From Acridotheres tristis (lineage: Eukaryota; Chordata; Aves; Passeriformes; Sturnidae), in assembly GCA_037013685.1 (NCBI GenBank), contig CM072887.1, forward strand, positions 88,370,347-88,434,346: a stretch of 64,000 nt of DNA, read 5' to 3'. A program made the position numbers and the translations under genes. The notes beneath the pieces were generated by a model. That model saw only the letters and a list, made by a program, of their open reading frames with translations. It made no database searches and was not told where the DNA came from. Below, one piece after another: positions 1-12,669 of the stretch. Positions within the stretch are counted from its first letter, which is position 1; each line of letters starts with the position of its first letter.

Positions 1-3000
1 GCTGATGGTGGACATATTTCAGACCCAACACGACTCCATTTAATTTGAAAAATAAAGATCTTCTATATATTGTGATGCAGGCTTAGAAGAGCAAATTATT
101 GGTTAAAAAATTACAGAAACATCTCTCCTAAGCTCTCCATGACAAAAACTATCTATGCCAATGTCTGAGTCCAGGCACTGGAACTTCAAGGTCCACAATT
201 CAAAATGGTTAAAATTGTTCTGGAACTGTTTTTTAATAAATAATTCCTCTTCTAAAAAATTCTAGGGAATTGTTCAGCAGGTAGCCCAGGCAAATAAATA
301 TTCCCAGTAGAGTCTATGAATAAAGAAGCCTCCTGTCCTGCAGTCAGCTTAACTATACTAAGGCAGCCTAATCCTGTCAGCTCTCTTTGGGACTGGAAAA
401 TGAACCTGGACATTGTTACTTTGCTGACACAGATGCAACCTGACAAAATTTTGAACATATCACCAATGTAGATTTATTTTAAATCTTTCCATCTAGGCAC
501 TGGTGCTGTCTTCCATTTGTACTGACGCACAGAAAAATTACTTTTCATATCCTCTGTGAATATATAAGCAGCATGTGAAAATAATAGTTAAAGTTGCTGA
601 CAGTTAAAATGCTTCTATTGGAGGAAAAAAGATCTCCTGATCTCAAGGGATCTAACTTTATCATTAGGATAATGTCATTTTAAGCATGATTAAAAGCAAT
701 CCTTGTAATTTTCCCACCTTCAGCAGAATTATATTTCAAAAATAAGGTTTAAACTGTAGCACATTTGATAGTATGTGCTAAATAATTTGCTTTTTCCACT
801 GACTGACAATCACACACTTTCACTGAATTATTTCTTAGACAACCTAGTGAGAGTTCTGTGATTTCCATTATTCATTACTTTTTTGAGCTGATAGTAGACA
901 GGAACTCCCACAGCTGTCTTCATTTTGAGAATAAATGAATGATAAAAATGTAATTTTTCTTTGTCCTACACACAAAGCCTGTTTTCCCTCAGTAAAAGAG
1001 GGAAAACTTTTAGTTTGTCTGGTCATCTTCTCAGTCAGTTTTGCACTCATAGAGCACCCTTCTTTGGACCAGGTGCATGACTGCTTTTCACCCTTTTTTT
1101 CCTCATGGGTGTGCATTCTTCCAAAAGTCTTCAAGCCTCTTCAGTTGCACCCAGTCAGAGGGAAACCTCTCACAAAGTGTAGCTCATCTTTGTCCCGGCT
1201 CTCTCAAGGCGCTGTCTTGTTAATTTTTACAGCTGTCAATCTGTAAAGAAGGCTGAACAAGACATGTTTCATTTAAACTCAATTTGTTGTTTTCTGTTGA
1301 CCCATTCACAGAAACCAGTAACACCTTTCAGTACAAGAAATATCTATACTGATGTCATTATTTCCTGTATTATTCACGGCGCAAGAAAACCATAGCAAGT
1401 TTGATGATAGTTAAATTCAATCCTGCCTGCTGGAATTCCAGCGTGGTAATTCTGCTGGCATCCCTGCTACTTGACCCGAACTTGGAAACTCCACCTTTTT
1501 GTGGTTGCTATGCCCACAAATTACTAGCTATGAATCAGCTTCACAAACTGTCAGCAGAAAAACCCTGGGAAACCTGTGTGACCCTGAAGGCTGTGTAGGC
1601 ACCTGGCATCGTGGAAGTAAGAATAAATACCTGGAGCACGCATGGGGAGTGGAAGAGTTCATTATCATTAAAATCTCCTGATGTCTGTTTGCCTGAAAAG
1701 TTAATAATACTAGCATTCTCTGTAATCAGAAACTGAATGGCTCATTGCTTACACTCACAGCTTTGGGAGGATTAACAGGAACTCCTCTGGGCAAATAGGT
1801 CAGCAAGTCCTTTGGCTCCACACTGAATGTGGGACACCTGCAGGAAGCTTTCACATTGTGGCAGAATTAGTTAAGCTGTATGCCACTAAAGATAAAATAC
1901 AGATACCAGATTCTATTTAATAGAAGATATCCTCTTGGCATCTGCTTTATCTATGTCATGACAAGATAATTTAGATGCTGAACTGGAACACCCAAGTCAG
2001 GATTGTCATCCTCCTGGGGTCAGAGTGGAGAGAGAAAGCAAGGCAGAGAAGTCTCTAGAGAACTGAAATCTTACAGACTTGCCTAGAAGCCTTTCCTGAC
2101 CAAAGAAGGCACTTGAAGAGCCTGTGTTTTGAACTTTAGTGTCTTTGTTAATTGCTTAAAGATAGGAAGAAAGGTTTTATCTAGCATACGGCTTGGATAG
2201 GTGCCAAGTAAGAATAAAGGCTCTTTATGTGCCTTCTGTCTGGAACTTTATGAGCTGTATCAGCCCCAACCTGAACTTGACACACATAACTCAGATCATT
2301 CTCAAAAATAAAGGTGGAACTTTCTAAAGTTACTGAGCCAATTCTTACTAACATATTAATGTATGGAAGATGATGTACCTCTGAATCCACTTTAGAAATA
2401 TCTTGTTTTCCTATCCAGTGCAGAAAACTGTATTCAGACACCAATGTAAGATTTTCCTTTTTCTTCTGTTAATTGTTTATGTTTAAAAGATTTACCTTCT
2501 ATGTAAGTCTGTGTGTGAGATATGGATATTTGAGTTAAAGAGCTACAAGCTGAAAATTAAATATAATGGAACACATATTAAATCTTTGAAATCAGGTTTG
2601 ATTTTACTTTTATATTTTTAAACTAATATTCTAACGTACTTACAGCAAATATCTTTTCCTCCTAACTTTTTCATTCCACTACGACTCACATTTTTAATTT
2701 GGCCATTTACAACTGATAAAATAGCATTAGACATTCTTGCTTGCTGCAAGACTATTCTGCTTTTTAGATGTGGTGAAGTCTGCTAATTCAGACAATTTTA
2801 ATTAGCATGCAAGACAAAATATTGTACAAGATAAGTGGATGCCTTATCATTAATATACCAACTTAATAGACTTGATGATTTTACATCAATTCTTTAAAAT
2901 GAAAAATAATGTGTACAGCATACTCCTGTCTGGTAACTCGTTCCTCGAATTTCCATTTTTAATAAATGGAGGCTAAAAATAGTTTTGATAGGTTATAAAG

Positions 3001-4447
3001 TATTTCATGGTATTACTTCCTGATTAGTTTACTGCTGTTTTTAATACTGGCATAAGAATTTGCAGTTTGATCTTCTCAGTATTTTGTCTAGGTTTTATTT
3101 TATCAAACAGTTTACCAAAAAAGTTAATTGATAGAAAAGAAATGGCAGCTGACCAAACCTAAGTGCAGAACTACTCAGAAAAAATACAGAAGTATCAATA
3201 TCTGAGAGATTTGCATTGTTCTTTTTGTTGCCTGTAGTTAACTTGTACTAATCCTAAATAAGCAGGTGAGGAAAAGGGTCAATAATATCTAAGTGTTGTA
3301 CAAATTTAAACATATCTATAACTGATAACACATTTGATAGGTTCTGGGGTCTGCCAGTTCCCTGATAGTAAAGCATTGACTACAATGAAAAATTCTCCCT
3401 TAAAAAAAATTTAAATGCACGGAAAAGAAAATAAAATAGTTGCAAAATGAATAGTTTGGTAAATATTAGGAAAATTACATACCTGCAAACCTTTGATTAT
3501 TTCTATTATTTGGATATCTGCTTGGATTATCAATAGACACAATGATTTAGCCATGCAGATTTTCATCTCAAGACACAGATGCTGCTCAAATTTGAGTTAA
3601 AAATAGCCTGTTTTGCCCTGTTTGTTTTGGGGTGTACTTCCCGAAAATGTGTCATTAACACAGTGACTTAAAGGTAATCCTGAGTAGTATGTGCCAGGGA
3701 ATTATGCCCGTATAATGTAAAAATAAAACAAAAAATAAATCAACATATAATAAAACAAACAAACAAAAATCCCCCCAAAAGATCAATACCGTCAATATAT
3801 ACACATTTGCCTTCTTTGATGTTTTCAGGAGCAGGGTATATAATACAAACTTAGTAAATATCTGACATTTTCTGAGAACAAACCAACGTTCTCTGACACC
3901 TACTATGTTATTTGAAACTTTTTAATTGGCAAAGTGTTTAAGCGTATGTTTAATGACACCAAAAGAGAAAGATTATCACTATCTCTCTTTCCCTTTTAAT
4001 TTTCCAGGGTTTTTTTAATATTTAAAAGGTATTTTTATGCAAGTACTTCTGTTTTATTAATCTGTAGCCTGGCACATCTCATCCATGTTCATAATACATC
4101 AGCCCTCCTTAGGCTAAAATCTATGTTTGTGAATGCAATAATTCTCTGGTGTGTAGAACTTGGACCTTGTGCTTGTCTTTTATGGTATAATATCTCAAAG
4201 AGCACAGATGTGGAACCCAACTCACAATATGCAAACAAGAATCAAATTCTGTTTTCTTTTACATCCAGGCACCCCAGGACATTAAACAGAATAAATCACA
4301 TGAGTGAAATTTTATCAGTAGCAAATTGCTTTAGGATGGCATTCTGACCTCACTGGATTACAGCTGATCCTTCCTGTTAACACTGATGGATCATCTAACT
4401 GTCCACAGAGCTCATGGATTTTCTGAAGTTCCAGAGCTTGAATCGTT
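1..4447. other. AT-rich unique DNA, no gene seen
   Basis: Open frames here are under about 105 codons and have no recognisable domains. No CR1 or LTR was recognised. There is a short CAAA-type microsatellite at 3756-3769 and a MEF2-like site CTAAAAATAG at 2973-2982, which may be chance. Conserved noncoding elements are possible but cannot be judged from one sequence. Confidence 0.6.
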
Positions 4448-5204
4448 AAAAAAGCTGGTATGATCACGGACAAAGACCCTCTAACTAATTAAAGTTAGAC
4501 AGTGGTGTGTTTATTCACTGGCAGGCAGCACTGGAGTCACCTACAAAAGGCGTGACTGCCCTGAACAAGGTTCTTTGCCATCTATTTATTCCCCAAGATC
4601 TTACATACAATACATTTGCATAACCCCAGCACCTCCCATCCCCATCCCATATTAAAATGAGCCCATTAGTCCTTCACGCGTGCACAGTTCTTCTCTTGAA
4701 TTTGGGTCGGTGGTCTCGAAATGGGTCACTGGTCTCAAAGGATGAAGTCAGGAGAGTCTTCATCAGGTCTCAGTGACCCTCTGGCACGATCCAAGGCCCC
4801 GTGTTTCATGGTTAACAGTTTACTTATTTTACGTTCTTCTGTACGTAAATTTATATAGCAGATAATTATACCAATTAGCTCTAGCCTAAGCATCTAGTAA
4901 TTATTAACCTACCATTTACCTACCTAGCTTACATCTTGGTCATGAAAACTACTTCTACCCTTAGCAAAAATATTAACTTTTTAAAACCATGATTCAAGCT
5001 GATCCCTGCAGGCAGCAGCAGGTTTGCTTGTAATAAAGTGACCTAACGTTACCTGTACACAACACTATGTGGGTGTGGCTGAGTGCCACACCTGGGATCT
5101 GCACAGTGCAGTAGGAGCAGAACAGCCGTGCTGAGGTAAGGTCCCTCAGGTGTGCTGCTCTTCCTCAGCTACTGGCAGCCCAGGAAGAGTATTAAAATAC
5201 AACA
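4448..5204 (-). mobile_element. Solo LTR-like segment, class II (ERVK-like) architecture
   Basis: Read on the minus strand it begins TGTTGTATTTTAATACTC at 5204. It has a TATA-like AATAAATAG (4582-4590) and, about 70 bases further, a polyadenylation hexamer AATAAA (4510-4515), then a short U5-like end near 4456-4461. The TATA to poly(A) spacing matches that of the better supported LTR at 16541-17196, and both start TGTTGTATT. A convincing target-site duplication was not found (agcatg on the right, only a partial match on the left), so the left edge is uncertain. No retroviral gene flanks it. Confidence 0.5.
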
Positions 5205-8200
5205 AGCATGTAATGATACTTACATATAATCTCCCACCTTCTAGTGATTCTTGAGCTAGGTTATTTGTATTCAATAGCACACCCGGTTTTGTTCCACAAT
5301 ATTGTCATTTAATCCTACTGTATTTTCAATATGCACTGCCTGCTTTGAGAAGGATTCTCTTTCTTTACAGCTATACTATAAAATTGTTGAAGTTGCTCTG
5401 TGAAAGATTGTGTGTAAATGCTCCATTTATATCCTGTTTAGGTTTATCAGATGTCCTCATGTGTGTAGGGAGATGAAAGTGGGGACAGAGGAGCTATGTC
5501 TATGAACAATATGTCCATATTTCCTTACAGGAATCCTGCCAGTGCTGCCTTGTAGAAAAAATAATGTGACTGCCAAAAATGTTAAAATCTGTCAGTTATA
5601 GCTATTACTAAAGGACGACATTGGATAAAATTTGAGAATATGTAGAAAAGTATGACATGGACATTTTCAACCAATTTCTTGAATGTTTGTCTCACCTGTC
5701 CTTAATGAAGTAAATTACTGCAGTTAATATCATAAATACAGGAATGAGAAGCAGAAAAGAAATAGCGCATACATTAAAAACAGTGATCTGCATATACAAA
5801 AATACGTTTGTAAATAATGTTGTTTTTCTGAAGAAATGGAAGAGCTGCCATTTCTAGAATTTGATATACTAACCTTTAGTTTTAAAGAGACTTTTATTTT
5901 AGAAAATAAAGGAACGGATGATCAGCATATCTGGCATATGCATGAGGTAAAAATGGAAATTTGACTAACAGATTATTTCATAGAAAACTGTTAACTTTGA
6001 CTAAACTAGACTACTTTGTATCAGGCTTTCCCCATACATTAAAAAGAAAGCACAGTTTAAGAGGAAGAGCGGTTAGAGATCCATTGAACCTTGACTATTC
6101 AGTGCTGGCACAATATCAAACACACATCATTACAGTTTAGCACATGCTTCATCTATCATTATTGCTAGTGAACTGCTTTGAATTATCCTGTGAAACACAT
6201 TATATGGTCAGCTATCATTAGATTAAAATAACTTGATATAGTAACTTCTTCAAAGTCCTTGCTAGACATTTAAGGTTTGCCAAACTAGGCTGAAATGAAT
6301 GATCTGAGAGATAATAGGAGTTCCCGGGGAATTTAGACATTGAACAATGAGACAGAAATATATTCCATGTCTGAAAACATTGACATTACTCAGTGTTTTC
6401 TTATCTCAATGTATTCACTAGCTCTGATGTTTTTTTCTTATATATCCCTGAGCTGCTCAGTGAGCATTTGATGCTTGCTATTTTAAAACCAAACTCTGTT
6501 TAAAACCACAAATTATGTTTTATAGCTTTGCTGTATAACTTTAATGTAGACTGTAGAAGTTCATATCCAAAAAAAACAGCCTAGAAATATTGCAGTTCAG
6601 AGCTCCCCAGCTTCACTTGGCACATTCATAGTCAGTCAGTTTTCTTAAAGGATCAAAATTAGGCACCAGTGCATGCTCAGAAATACGGTGGGATGGAGAG
6701 CTAGTTATTCCTCTCACCTTTAACCTCTTGTGTAACTAGCTGAAAAGTGTTCAGAAAAAGGCTTCATAGCTCCAGAAGTCTGAAATCTAAAATACCGAAA
6801 AAAACCCCAACAGGCACAAACAAAAACTCAAAATATTTAGAAAGTATTTTTTAATTTCAAAGAAATGCAGGATAAAGGGCTCTAAACCATTGTCCCAGAG
6901 AACGATAATCATAACCAACATGTTTTAAAGCTTTGAAATATTGTTTAGCCTATCCCTTTTAAGAGATTCTTTTTTTACTTATATGTTCTGAAGATTGCTT
7001 AAATCTTCACTGTGGTGACACTTTCTCCTTTTTCTATTGAGCAGTTTTTGGTTTATGAGCATTTTGTGCTATTGATTTATTTCTTCATACTCCTTAATTA
7101 GCCACGTTGGCCTTCCATGCCCTTTCCTCCTTAAACCCTTGTTGAGATCAATTTCAATTAAAGACGGGTTCGTGACATAGAATTCTGGTCACCATCTTGA
7201 GTAGGAAAATTTTAGAGTTTATGTTCAGTTTTGTGGCTCAGGGTCTTGTTTAACTGTATCTGCTGAAGCTTGTCTCTCCTTTAAACCTTGATCTAAAAGC
7301 TTGACAATGGATGAATGTGCCTTATAATTTGTTTATGCATCATAAATGCCAAAATGAGTGATTTACTAGGAGAGTATTAGTTTCGCTTGTTACTTTTTTT
7401 AAGGCTGAGAGATTACAGAATGCAGTACTCTTGTACTGTTTCTCCTCAAATTCAGTATTTCTATTTCTGTAGCCTTATTCCTAGTAATAGACCAATGCTT
7501 TAAAAAGACCAGCATTGCTGAAAAGAAATAAAATATTAATTTTTTAGAGCATCATACTGGATTATCTTCCTCATTCTTGGTGTAGAATCAATTCTATTCC
7601 TTTCTTGTTTTATTTGTTTTTTATGGGTTTTGAATTAACATTTTGTGGTTTACTGCAGTTTGCCAGATGTTGCTCAGCTGTCTTCACTACATTCTATTTT
7701 CTCCTTAGTTCTTTTAGGTTGTTATTTATTCCCAATATTCTGTATAAAATGGCTTTTTTTTTTTTTTTTTTTTGTGGAGACATGGACCCTCAATGTGCTT
7801 TCCTCTTGACATGAGCTGCAAGCATCACAAAGTTTTATATTCAGCTTAAAAGAAATTCCCTATGCCATGTTACAGCTAAGCCTCTAATCAATGACCCCAG
7901 CTGACTTCAGTGAGTCTCCTAACAACAAGAAAAAGATTTTTTTTTGTAATAGTGCCATTTTACAGATCCAGTTTAAAGCAAAATAAATTACCAGCTCAGA
8001 GGCACAAGAAATGGTATCTCCAATTTCTATTGAAGAGGTGAAGAGGTAAGGCACAGAAGCCTATAACTGAAGGTAGGAAAAGGAAGGATGGAGCTTAAAG
8101 TACTTTATAAGTTCTTAAAGGTTCATAACATAGACTCAAAATATAAGTTCCTTCTTAAAAAATAAAGCTTTAGCTTTCTGGTTTGTTGTTTTCCATTGAA

Positions 8201-10249
8201 TTTAATCAGCTTGTGATGACTCAATTTATGTTTAGTGTCTATAATCAAATCATCACTGAAGCTCTGATGACAGTTTCTAAGAATGAAGTCTGAGGGAAGG
8301 TTCCACCCCCTCCCAAATTACTACACTCCCCAGCCTCCTCACTGCTGGGTGGTGTGAGAGGCAGAGAAGGCCTTGACATTTTGTAGGTGCTGCTCAGCAG
8401 TAACAAAAACACCCCTGTGTTATCAACTCTGCTTTCAGCACAAATCCAAGACATGGCCCATACTAGATATGAGGAAAACCAGCTCTATGCCAGCCAAATC
8501 CAGAATGTATGTGCTTCTGAAATTTGTCACTCCTTGGGGCCAATTACCTCCCTGGAACTCTGCATTTCTAAATGAAACAGAAACAAACATAACAAGTCTT
8601 CTCCTGATTCCTGGTGCCTTTAAGTAAAGGGAAAAAACATTGTTTGAAAAAGAGGCAAGAGTAGAGCCAGCCTCATTAAATCTTGATAATTATTTAATGG
8701 CAAACTTGAACTGTAGGCCTCCCTCTGTTTAAAGATGTTTTCACCAGTATTTGACTGCTAGGATAGAGACAGGATCAGTGGGCTAAAAACCTTGACAGAC
8801 TAGGAGACCAGCCCTATTGATCTGAGAAAGTAAGATTCTTCAGCAAAGGAGAAACCTCTCATTCTGTTTTTTGCTGCTAAGATAATTTCTGTATTTTATA
8901 TTGAAGAGTCCTAGAAAAATTAGTGACAGGACTAGATCTCAGGCTCCTACATACACTTATTTAACTGGTGGGTTACACAGTCAGCTTCCTTCTTTCTGTA
9001 CCTATTCAGCCAATGCTCTTGGCTGCTTGTTAACCCAAATTCTGTAGGATACGGAAGCAGATTATTTAGGAACTCTCTGAAAGTGGATTTGTGTTCAGAT
9101 ATGTAGACTTGGACTTCCTTGGGACCTACAGAAAATGTACGCAAGTTTCTCACTTTGCCAGCCTACCATCTTGTGCTCCAGCTCCACTCACAGATTTCAG
9201 CAGCACCAGTAACTACCTGTCCTAAAATCTGTTTTACAGCTGGTTGAACCCACATTGCCACTAATGTCAGCAGTTAACAGAGCTGGATAAATATTTCAAA
9301 TATATATCTGCTAAAAAATTCCACCATTTTTCAACATAAATACCCCAAATATATCTAAGAAATATAATGGAGTATTTTGTATATGATTTTTAAAATTAAA
9401 AAAATTATTATGCTCTTTGAAATTTTGTCATATGTAGATACAGATTGCCTTTAGAAAACAATATTTTCGTTATCTCTAGCTGGGTCACATGTGGAGCAAA
9501 ATTAATGGTCACATAGGCAAATGGTAAAGTCTTCCATTTAAACACAGCTAAAAACCAACAAATATATATATACCTTTTCGATTCTATATTTACTCTTAAT
9601 ATTGCAGTCATTCTTTAGGATAACTAGTACTACCAGTTTTGGAACCTATGGAGTTTATAGATTTACCATTAGTTTTTGGAATAGAAATGGTTTCTGAATT
9701 AGGCTACTACATCAGGCTGGTTCATATGTTGCATCTATAAGCCATGTTTACTCTAACAGTTTTCAGTTAGCTGGTGAATTTCCAAAACATTTCTAGGGAG
9801 ATGGAGATTTTTCAGCATCAGCAATTTTAGACTGTAATTGTTGCTCATACAATTTGGGAACAAACTGTGCATCCCTACAAACCTGTGAAAGTCAGTGTTG
9901 TAGGTCATGTCAAGCTGGAATAGATTCAGATGTTTTGGCAATGAGGATCAAAATTTAAAATAACTTCAACAAAAGAAATGACACAAAATAAATAGGATAC
10001 AATTCAGTGAAGTTAAATGACAGAAAAGGAATAATAAAGAGCACACTGACTAGACCTCAGGTCTTGAAAACAAGGCCTGGAATTTATGAGCAAAAAATAA
10101 ATGAATGCACTAACTCTACAGTGAGAAAAGGCAAAAATTTTGAGAAAAGGCAAAATTTTAGCCTAATGTTACAAACACAAGCAACATGAAAAATAATTGA
10201 TCTGTTCCATTAGTTATTGGCAAGATGCCAGCTGGAGAGGTTTAAGGAA
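5205..10249. other. AT-rich unique DNA, no gene seen
   Basis: No open frame looks coding and no repeat family was recognised. A pure run of 20 T occurs at 7754-7773. A 19-nt unit beginning tgagaaaagg is tandemly doubled at 10122-10159. Confidence 0.6.
10122..10159. repeat. 19-nt tandem duplication
   Basis: Two adjacent near-identical copies (10122-10140 and 10141-10159) of a unit beginning tgagaaaaggcaaaa, differing only at the end. It lies just upstream of a CR1 fragment and looks like a local replication-slippage event. Confidence 0.75.
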
Positions 10250-10700
10250 CAGTGGATCAGCTTGGGAAGAGCTAAAGAAGAATCACAAACGATTAAAAGG
10301 GCTAGAATATGTGCCCTCTGAAGGAAGATTGAGTAAGTTATTTTTGCTGAAGAAAAGTAGATTAGAGAAAACTTTGTAACAGAATTCAAGTGTACAAAAA
10401 TCTATGTCAAGGAGAAGAAAAACATAATTTTTTCTGCTCTTTCTTATTCAGGATAGAACAAGGAAAAATGACCTTGAGTTCTAGCTAGGAAGATTCTGAT
10501 CAAGGAAATGTCCTTACAGTAAGTCTAGACAAGAAGTGGAATAGATATTTAAATGGGGTATGAAATCTCCATCTCAGAATGCTTATTTAAAAAGGTTAAC
10601 AACCTTTATCTGAGCAGAATGAGGGGGGTAATAAATCATGGATAGTATTGGACTAGGCAATATCTGAAGATCCCTTACAGTCCTATTTTATATTCTTCTC
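10250..10700 (+). mobile_element. Old CR1 LINE 3' fragment
   Basis: The order of landmarks follows the 3' part of CR1: a segment like 'cacaaacgattaaaagggct', a stretch equivalent to the 'gtggaatctccatc' region near 10550-10575, and a terminal 'ttggactaggcaatatctga' followed by a run resembling 'cccttacagtcctatttta' ending at 10700. It is heavily diverged, so this is an ancient insertion. No open reading frame remains; only the region after the reverse-transcriptase domain is represented. Confidence 0.65.
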
Positions 10701-10857
10701 TGTACACAAAATTTTATCAATTAGAAGTACATGACTAAAACCTGAAAAATAAAGCATCTCGTCTGATAACAAAACTTACTCACTGGAGAGACACACATGT
10801 ACTATTTACTCACACTGCCACTTACAAACTGCTTTGTAAATCCACATCACACTTGGG

Positions 10858-11190
10858 ATCACAGAATCACAGCATGGACTAGGTTGGAAAAGACCTTTGA
10901 GATCATCAAGTCCAACCTATGACTTAACACTTCCTTATCAACTAAACCACAGCATTGAGTGCCACATCCAGTCTTTTTTTAAACACTTTTAGGGATGGTG
11001 ATTCCATCACCTCCTGGGCAGATGATTCCAGTGCTCAATCATTCTAGCAGTGAAAATGTTTTTCCTGAAAACTTCCACTGGTGCAATTTGTGTCCTCTCG
11101 TTCTGTCAGTGGTTGTCTGGGAGAAGAGGCCAACCCCACCTGGCTACAACCACTTTCAGGTAGTTGTAGAGAGGGATAAGGTCATTGTAA
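10858..11190 (-). mobile_element. CR1 LINE 3' fragment
   Basis: It opens on the plus strand with 'atcacagaatcacagcatgg', then 'aggttggaaaagaccttt' and 'gagatcatcaagtccaacct', the reverse complement of the diagnostic avian CR1 3' tail. The body continues through the 'gtttttcctgaaaacttcc' region and ends near 'gagagggataaggtc'. The element is 5'-truncated, as usual for CR1, and has no protein frame. It lies about 160 bases from an older CR1 on the other strand. Confidence 0.9.
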
Positions 11191-11215
11191 ACACCATTCT
11201 GGGAGACTTAGTTTA

Positions 11216-12669
11216 ATTTGACTGAATACAAATCAATTCCCTCTCATACAGTGATATACTCAAAAATATGAGGGAAAGAAAATTACTGCAATGTGGTATT
11301 TTCACTAATTTTTTGCTATGATTTATAAGATGTGCACTTCTTTTGCACAAAGTTTAAAAGCCCAGAGTAATATAACTGACAAAACTGCAGAGAAATGACA
11401 TGACTTACTTCTGTCTACCTTTCTCTTTCCCTTCATCTTGTGACAAGGTTATTTTATTTTTAAGAACAGCTTTTGATCTAATATTTCAACAAAGAAGCAT
11501 TCATATTTACGTTTTCAAGGTACTGTACTGTTTTGAGACTTGCCTAGAATATTGAAGAGCCACATTACTCCTTGACGTGCCAGTCATGTTGTCTCTTTGG
11601 AAGATAAGCACACAGTTTGATAGACTAATGTGAAAATACACCGAAGAAAAAGTATTTCTGCAGGAGCAAACATGCACCCTTGTGATGAGTGGAAGACTGA
11701 ATGATAGATATTATTTTTCTATCATAAGGACATGAGACCCTGAACACTGGCAACATTGTATTCTATGGTGTTTGTGGATGATATTTAGGAAGGCTTTTGG
11801 TTTCTTTTCAGCTTTCAGAATGTCTTAACACTCCCACTCCTCAAGTGCGTCATTGGCAAGGGAAGTTTTAAAATGCACATAATAGCTGTTTTATTGTTCA
11901 AAACATTGATCCCACAATATTGATCAATTAGTACATTCAGTATTCTTGCACTGTTGTGGAGCAACTTTCTTTCAGAGACAGGACTGGGCAAATGCTTTTT
12001 GTCAAAACTTTTTCTCCAAACTAATTGAGAATTAGAAGTGTATTTCCAAATCTTATGGGAATTCTACATTCAGAAGAAATATAAAGTGTCTCTGTTCTGT
12101 TGCAGTCATCAGCATTTAAACCATTTTGTCTGTATGAGTCTGAGGAATTTTAATGGGGCTGCCTACAACCCCATTAAAAATATCCTGTGAAGGCATGTTC
12201 TTGCTCCACGGAGAAGACTGGAGCCTTTTAAAAATTACCAACAAAAGAGTGAGGTGCCCTTGCATTGGTTGTTTCACTCAGATTATAAATGTCATAACAG
12301 GGAAATGGGAAGAAAATGGGATTTAGGACACCATAGGAACTATTTCTGACCTTGTAGCCTTCAGGGCATGTACTTTGTGAACTTCAGTATCTCGTAGACT
12401 GCAATTCAGTAATGGCACATCCTCACTTCTGCACTGGCAGTAGGCAAAGCTGATTGGAGAAAAGGACCTCAGGGGCAAGATAGGATAAAACAAATTTGAG
12501 GAAGACAGAACATGATACTTCAAAGTGAAGAGTACACAGTGGACAAAAAGGTATGAGCTGTGTCAAGCTACCCCCACTGTACATACTTCAAAATTAATTC
12601 CATACTGAAGCTTCTGCAAATTCTACGTGATTTAAGACATTAAATTTGTCATGTTTATGCATTGCATAA
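11216..12669. other. Unique DNA, no gene seen
   Basis: No coding frame or repeat was recognised. It contains a perfect 11-bp inverted repeat at 12148-12179, listed separately. Confidence 0.6.
12148..12179. repeat. Perfect 11-bp inverted repeat (hairpin)
   Basis: The left arm ttttaatgggg (12148-12158) and right arm ccccattaaaa (12169-12179) are exact reverse complements around a 10-base loop. The stem is too short for a typical microRNA precursor, and no T-run follows to suggest a small-RNA terminator. Confidence 0.8.

Noticed and set aside
7754..7773. Run of 20 T as the poly(A) tail of a processed pseudogene on the minus strand
   Set aside because: The sequence to the right shows no recognisable coding remnant and no flanking duplication was seen.
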